Positions 60,597 through 64,000 of a stretch of DNA of 64,000 bases are shown here, piece after piece. The stretch lies in the NCBI RefSeq assembly GCF_009832905.1, contig NZ_CP047135.1:784001-848000 (forward strand), in the 5' to 3' direction. The notes under the pieces are model-generated. The model made no database searches, had not been told where the DNA came from, and saw nothing but the letters and a program-made list of their open reading frames with translations. The translations under genes were made by a program, and so were the position numbers. Numbering within the stretch: position 1 is the stretch's first letter; each line of letters opens with the position of its first letter. The stretch is from Stenotrophomonas sp. 364 (lineage in GTDB: Bacteria; Pseudomonadota; Gammaproteobacteria; Xanthomonadales; Xanthomonadaceae).

Positions 60597-60824
60597 ATGA
60601 CGGCGCTGCCCAATTCCCGGCTTCTTGATCACCTGCAGGTGATCGAACCTGCGCAATCCCGACGGTTGCGCTGGATATTGATGCAGCATGACATCGGCCA
60701 GCAACCCGGTCAGCCGGCCGACGTCACGGTGGAATTCGGGTATAGCGTGCAACCATGGCGAGGCGCAGAGGCTCGGATGATTCGTGCCACGCTCCGGGTC
60801 GGCGCAGACCCGGGTGCCGATTAG
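60597..60824 (+). CDS. Truncated paralogue of the preceding putative immunity protein
   Basis: A 75-residue frame without signal peptide. It aligns with the C-terminal half of the upstream protein: LLDHLQVIEPAQSRRLRW against LMLKDLETLAPGQSVRFTW, and EFGYSV...GAEARMIRATLRV against VFGLNI...GADATIIRAKLHI. Most likely the 3' part of a duplicated immunity gene. It has an ATG but lacks the exported N-terminal half, so it may be a remnant or a decoy. No ribosome site stands out. Confidence 0.55.
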   Translation: MTALPNSRLLDHLQVIEPAQSRRLRWILMQHDIGQQPGQPADVTVEFGYSVQPWRGAEARMIRATLRVGADPGAD

Positions 60825-60869
60825 TCGCAGTCTGTTCCCACGCCGTATCCACGCTTCCTCCAGGTGCGC

Positions 60870-61454
60870 TCAATCGCTCCCCAGCGTGAAGTACTCCGCC
60901 GCGAAATACCCGCACTGGTAGCCGAGCGCCGCCAGCGCCAGCCACAGGTGGCCCCGGCGGGTTTTCATCGTGATGCCCAACGCGGCAATGGCCAGCATCA
61001 GCACGGTATGCACCCAGTACGCCTGGCCCAGCATCTGCCAGCGGCTGTGGCCTTTGATCGCGGTATCCACCAGGTCCAGCACCGTGATCAGCGCCAGCAC
61101 CCCGAAGAACCCGCCACGCCGCTGCAGCAGGTAGTTTTCCAGGCTGCCGAACTCGCGCACGTCGTCCGGGAACAGCAGGGTGCACAGCATGAACCACGAC
61201 GCGCAGTAGCCGATCACGAACAGGTAGGTCTCGACATTCCAGTGCCGCACTTCGCCCAGGCGGAACTCCCACCACCAGAAGGTCACCACCGACACCAGCG
61301 CCCACACCACCCAGCACAGGTGGATCCACGACCAGCCGCGTCGTTTCGGGTGCTCGATGATCGAGGCCAGCCCGCGCAGCAGGGTGGTGATGCTCAGGCC
61401 CAGGATGATGCTGAGCACCACCCGGATATGCAGGTAGACCGGATCGCTGTCCAT
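60870..61454 (-). CDS. Multi-span membrane protein of unknown function
   Basis: A 194-residue membrane protein with about six helices (VVLSIILGLSITTLLRGL; WIHLCWVVWALVSVVTFWWW; VIGYCASWFMLCTLLF; FFGVLALITVLDLVDTAI; YWVHTVLMLAIAALGITM; LWLALAALGYQCGYFAAEYF). Aromatic residues are abundant. The family is not recognised. Read from ATG at 61454; no operon partner on the strand. Confidence 0.7.
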   Translation of the reverse strand: MDSDPVYLHIRVVLSIILGLSITTLLRGLASIIEHPKRRGWSWIHLCWVVWALVSVVTFWWWEFRLGEVRHWNVETYLFVIGYCASWFMLCTLLFPDDVREFGSLENYLLQRRGGFFGVLALITVLDLVDTAIKGHSRWQMLGQAYWVHTVLMLAIAALGITMKTRRGHLWLALAALGYQCGYFAAEYFTLGSD

Positions 61455-61540
61455 TGAGGCCCCCGTGGCTGGATGGGGCTGATGCTGCGCTGGAGGGGGT
61501 TGTGGGGTCGTGTAGGGTTTGGGGGCGGCCTTGGTAAGGC

Positions 61541-61563
61541 AGCCGACCAGCGGTCGGCGTTAC
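61541..61563 (-). repeat. SMAG-like repeat near the argP stop
   Basis: Minus-strand GTAA (variant head) plus a CGCCGACC/GGTCGGCT stem, about 23 bases, 11 bases before the argP end. It differs from the consensus head GTAG by one base. Confidence 0.5.
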
Positions 61564-61573
61564 GGGCTGGCGG

Positions 61574-62479
61574 TTATCGCTTCTTTCTTACCAGCGCCCC
61601 CGAGGCGGCCAGCACCGCGCGGGTGAGCAGCGCCATCGTCTGCACATCGCCCTTCCAGTGCTGCCAGTACAGCGGCACGTCCTCCCACGCGCGTTGCTTC
61701 ATGTAGACCAGGCGCCCGGCCTCCAGGTGGCGTTTGACCAGCGGCAGCGGGTTCATGGTCCAGCCCAGCCCGCCCAGGTTGGCCTGCACGAAGGCGCGGG
61801 TGGAGGGAATCCACCAGGTCGGTGCGGTCAGCGACAGGTCCTCGCCGGCCAGACGCCTGGCGAACCGCGCCTGCAGGTCGTCCTTGCGGTTGAACACCAG
61901 CACCGGGGCCTGCGCCAGCGACTGCGCGTTGACCCCCTTGGAAAAGTGCTTCTCATGGAACGCCGGGGTGCAGGTGGCGGCATAGCGGATGCTGCCCAGC
62001 GCATGGATCTGGCAGCCCTGCACGGGCTCGTCCAGCGTGGTCACCGCGCCCAGCACCGCGCCCTGGCGCAACAGCGCCACGGTGTGGTCCTGGTCTTCCA
62101 GGCGCAGGTCCAGGGTGGTCCCGGTCTGCGAGGCGAAGCTGCGGGCCGCCTCGGGGAACCAGGTTTCCAGGCTGTCGTGGTTCACCGCCACCGGGATGCT
62201 GGCGTGCGGCAGGTCTTCGTCGGCCAGGCCCATCCGGTGCAGGGCATCGTGCTCCAACAGGGCAGTCTGTTCGGCCAGCTGCACCAGCACCTGGCCCTCG
62301 GGGGTGGCCATGGCGGGGGAGGAGCGCTTGACCAGCAGCCGTCCCACCCGGTCTTCCAGCGCCTTGATCCGCTGCGACACCGCCGAGGAGGTGACATTGA
62401 GCGACTGCGCGGCGCGTTCGAAACTGCCCTCGCGGACCACGGCAGCAAGGGCGCGAAGCTGGGCATGGTCGATCCGCAT
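61574..62479 (-). CDS. argP: LysR-family regulator ArgP
   Basis: A 301-residue LysR protein with HTH at residues 5-35 (HAQLRALAAVVREGSFERAAQSL; TSSAVSQRIKALEDRVG). The effector domain contains SIPVAVNHDSLETWFPEAA, RQGAVLGAVTTLDEPVQG and GLGWTMNPLPLVKRHLEAGRLV, matching ArgP/LysG regulators that sense Lys or Arg. The gene is divergent from argO (135 bases between starts), the standard arrangement for argP and its export target. Confidence 0.93.
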   Translation of the reverse strand: MRIDHAQLRALAAVVREGSFERAAQSLNVTSSAVSQRIKALEDRVGRLLVKRSSPAMATPEGQVLVQLAEQTALLEHDALHRMGLADEDLPHASIPVAVNHDSLETWFPEAARSFASQTGTTLDLRLEDQDHTVALLRQGAVLGAVTTLDEPVQGCQIHALGSIRYAATCTPAFHEKHFSKGVNAQSLAQAPVLVFNRKDDLQARFARRLAGEDLSLTAPTWWIPSTRAFVQANLGGLGWTMNPLPLVKRHLEAGRLVYMKQRAWEDVPLYWQHWKGDVQTMALLTRAVLAASGALVRKKR

Positions 62480-62614
62480 GGTCTTAAGCCTGGCTAATGG
62501 TGGTTAAGCAAGTTTAGCTCTACTTTTCCATGTTGCGGCGCGACAATATGCGCCATCCGGTGCTGTACGCCTTGGCGAGGCACCGCCCCCATACGCAAGA
62601 CAAGGCGGTATCCC

Positions 62615-63250
62615 ATGTTTTCCTTCATCTCCGGCGGCCCCGGTCTGGCCGCGTGGTTCAGTGGTGCGGCAACCGGCATCGGCCTGTTCGCGGTGGTCGG
62701 TGCACAGAGCGCCTTCATCCTGCGCCAGGGCATCCTGCGCAAGCACATCGTGCCGGTCGTGGCGACCTGTGCGGCCATCGATGGCATCTTTATCTTCGCC
62801 AGCGTGGCCGGCCTGCGCACCCTCACCCAGGCGCTGCCGTGGCTGACCACCGTGGTGCTGTGGGGCGGCGTGGCCTTCCTGGCGTGGTACGCCTGGCAGT
62901 CGGCGCGGCGTGCGCTGGCCGGTGGCGGCGGCATGCACGTGGACGACGGCGACAGCACCTCGCGCCGTGCGGTACTGATGTCGGCGGTCGGCTTCTCGCT
63001 GATCAACCCGCATTTCTGGCTCGACATGATGGTCATCGGCGGCATCGCGGAGAACTTCGGCAATGCGCGCATGGCCTTCGCGGCCGGCGTGTTCACCGCC
63101 AGCTGCCTGTGGTTGACCGCCCAGGGCCTCGGCGCGCGCCTGCTGGCCCCGCTGTTCACCAAGCCGAAGACCTGGCGCATCCTCGACGGCACCATCGCAG
63201 TGATCCTGTCGATCCTCGCCTTGACCCTCGCGTTCCGCGGCATGCATTGA
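62615..63250 (+). CDS. argO: LysE/ArgO-family amino acid exporter
   Basis: A 211-residue, about six-helix inner-membrane exporter of basic amino acids. Family signature: GLFAVVGAQSAFILRQGILR near the N-terminus, ATCAAIDGIFIFASVAG, and SLINPHFWLDMMVIGGIAE (the N-P-h-x-x-D motif). Divergent from argP, which would activate it when Arg or Lys is high. A strong terminator follows 26 bases after the stop. Confidence 0.95.
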   Translation: MFSFISGGPGLAAWFSGAATGIGLFAVVGAQSAFILRQGILRKHIVPVVATCAAIDGIFIFASVAGLRTLTQALPWLTTVVLWGGVAFLAWYAWQSARRALAGGGGMHVDDGDSTSRRAVLMSAVGFSLINPHFWLDMMVIGGIAENFGNARMAFAAGVFTASCLWLTAQGLGARLLAPLFTKPKTWRILDGTIAVILSILALTLAFRGMH

Positions 63251-63276
63251 ACTCTCTCCTCAGTGCATTCCTGGAA

Positions 63277-63303
63277 TGGCACCGCTTGCGGTGCCATTTT
63301 TTT
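63277..63303 (+). terminator. Intrinsic terminator of argO
   Basis: TGGCACCGC/GCGGTGCCA perfect stem with loop TT and seven T residues, beginning 27 bases after the argO stop. The same 28 bases, including the next G, recur at 63831-63858. Confidence 0.93.
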
Positions 63304-63332
63304 GGAGTTTTCTTCGAGCGGTTCTGGCTTGC

Positions 63333-63338
63333 TAGAAT
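63333..63338 (+). promoter_or_regulatory. Likely -10 element for the small exported protein gene
   Basis: TAGAAT 39 bases before the ATG at 63377, preceded by GCTTGC as in the sequence GGCTTGCTAGAAT. A -35 element is not clear (TCTTCG 17 bases upstream is weak). Confidence 0.4.
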
Positions 63339-63376
63339 CCGCTGCCGGCGATTCCGGCCAAAACAAAGGAATGGGA

Positions 63377-63796
63377 ATGAAGCAGAGCATCACTAAATGG
63401 ATGGCAACGGCGGCGGTCTGCGGCGTGCTGATGGTCGGCAGCCTGGCTTCGGCGCATGCGGAAAGCGGGCAGGGGCTCGGGGTCTGCAAGGGAATCAATC
63501 TCAAGCTGCTGTTCCACAAGAATCGTGCGAGAACCATCAACGATTCGATGGAATCCTGGATTGGGTCGGACTTGCGGAAGATCGTCTCAAAATGGGGCGC
63601 GCCGCAGTCCACGTTCGATAATCGCGACGGTTCCCGCATTATTTCGTGGAATACCGATGGTTGCACCCAGAGTTTCCAGACGGACGAGAAGGACGTGCTC
63701 CGGCTGTGGAGCGTGAGTGGCGACTGCTCGTGCGTAAATTCCAACAACCCCATGGATATTCCCAAGGACACACCCGTTCCGCCAATGACGCTGTAG
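63377..63796 (+). CDS. Small exported protein, BamE/OmlA-like core
   Basis: A 139-residue protein with a Sec signal peptide (KWMATAAVCGVLMVGSLASAHA, cleavage near residue 28). The mature part has SWIGSDLRKIVSKWGAPQSTFDNRDGSRIISWNTDG, a pattern (W-G at the end of a helix, then PxxxxxxxDG and a beta strand) like small BamE/OmlA-type or SmpA-like domains, with four later Cys (CTQS, CSC) that may form disulfides. ATG 63377 follows AAGGA at 6 bases; an ATG two codons earlier is less likely. It is bracketed by two identical terminators. No function assigned. Confidence 0.7.
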   Translation: MKQSITKWMATAAVCGVLMVGSLASAHAESGQGLGVCKGINLKLLFHKNRARTINDSMESWIGSDLRKIVSKWGAPQSTFDNRDGSRIISWNTDGCTQSFQTDEKDVLRLWSVSGDCSCVNSNNPMDIPKDTPVPPMTL

Positions 63797-63830
63797 TCGC
63801 TTGCCGGCGCTGCATGGCATGTCCGAGGAG

Positions 63831-63857
63831 TGGCACCGCTTGCGGTGCCATTTTTTT
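63831..63857 (+). terminator. Intrinsic terminator of the small exported protein gene
   Basis: Identical hairpin to that after argO (TGGCACCGC/GCGGTGCCA plus seven T residues), 35 bases after the stop. Confidence 0.92.
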
Positions 63858-63858
63858 G

Positions 63859-64000
63859 CTTCTTTGCCAAAGGGCAAGGTGCCGTCTTCCAAGGGCAAAA
63901 CCGACACCACCTGCCGGTAATGACGCTCACTGGCCCCCATGCGCGGCTTGCGCCTAGAATCGGCCACCCGGACAAGGTGTCCGGATGTTCAGGGGATAAG
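63859..64000. other. Window end, no supported gene
   Basis: No gene can be supported. A second GGCTTGC..CTAGAAT element (TAGAAT at 63955-63960) looks like a -10 box for a gene to the right of the window. Confidence 0.4.

Noticed and set aside
62494..63975. 493-residue minus-strand frame covering argO and the small exported gene
   Set aside because: It runs antisense through argO and two terminators, and has no recognisable domain.
1..64000. Insertion sequences, prophage or integrated element boundaries
   Set aside because: No transposase, integrase, phage structural gene or tRNA-flanked direct repeat was recognised in the window.

Overview
The window is GC-rich, densely packed DNA from a gammaproteobacterium of the Xanthomonadaceae, most likely Stenotrophomonas. 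Evidence for this is a family of short GTAG-headed palindromes matching SMAG repeats (known from Stenotrophomonas maltophilia), a Xanthomonas/Stenotrophomonas-type maltodextrin locus, a malonate decarboxylase cluster, an ArgP/ArgO pair and a membrane-anchored malate:quinone oxidoreductase. No tRNA, rRNA, IS element, prophage or CRISPR array was seen.

Layout. 1-7 kb: alpha-glucan locus, with a GH97 glucosidase (cut by the window edge) divergent from a six-hairpin glycosidase, an MFS sugar transporter and a GH13 enzyme joined by 4-base or 1-base overlaps. 7-11 kb: SseB-like protein, then a two-domain KaiC-like ATPase overlapping a hybrid histidine kinase. 11-17 kb: an ABC ATPase with a permease fused to an M1 aminopeptidase, a possible gene remnant and a LacI regulator. 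17.5-19 kb: ssb, an orphan Rhs C-terminal tip and a lipoprotein. 19-29 kb: a probable 3-keto-glycoside catabolic regulon: Tat-exported TIM-barrel protein, FAD/Fe-S GMC dehydrogenase with its small subunit, DUF1080 hydrolase, cytochrome c, exported isomerase-like protein, Gfo/Idh/MocA dehydrogenase, transporter, second isomerase and LacI repressor. Identical 14-bp palindromes lie at both ends.

29-46 kb: mixed chromosomal genes, including an AI-2E family transporter, an SF1 helicase, a TetR/metallo-hydrolase pair with two matching operators, tandem DUF1801 proteins, a metallophosphoesterase, an esterase broken by an amber codon, an ArsR/DUF2867 pair with an operator, DUF72, an Fpg/Nei glycosylase, a methyltransferase and an MHS transporter. 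46-54.3 kb: malonate decarboxylase operon mdcACDEGBH with a MatC-type carrier and a GntR regulator. 54.4-57 kb: TonB-dependent siderophore receptor with a Fur-like box. 57-58.8 kb: mqo. 59-60.8 kb: PAAR-metallopeptidase effector candidate, exported putative immunity protein and a truncated copy of it. 60.9-64 kb: membrane protein, argP/argO, and a small exported protein bracketed by two identical terminators.

How the parts fit. The first locus supports uptake and hydrolysis of alpha-glucans. The 19-29 kb locus would oxidise glycosides at C3 in the periplasm, cleave or rearrange the keto-sugar and import the products under LacI control. The mdc operon uses malonate. The PAAR and Rhs pieces point to type VI secretion-linked competition, but no secretion apparatus genes are in the window. 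All functions are read from sequence motifs and family knowledge; no database search was run.
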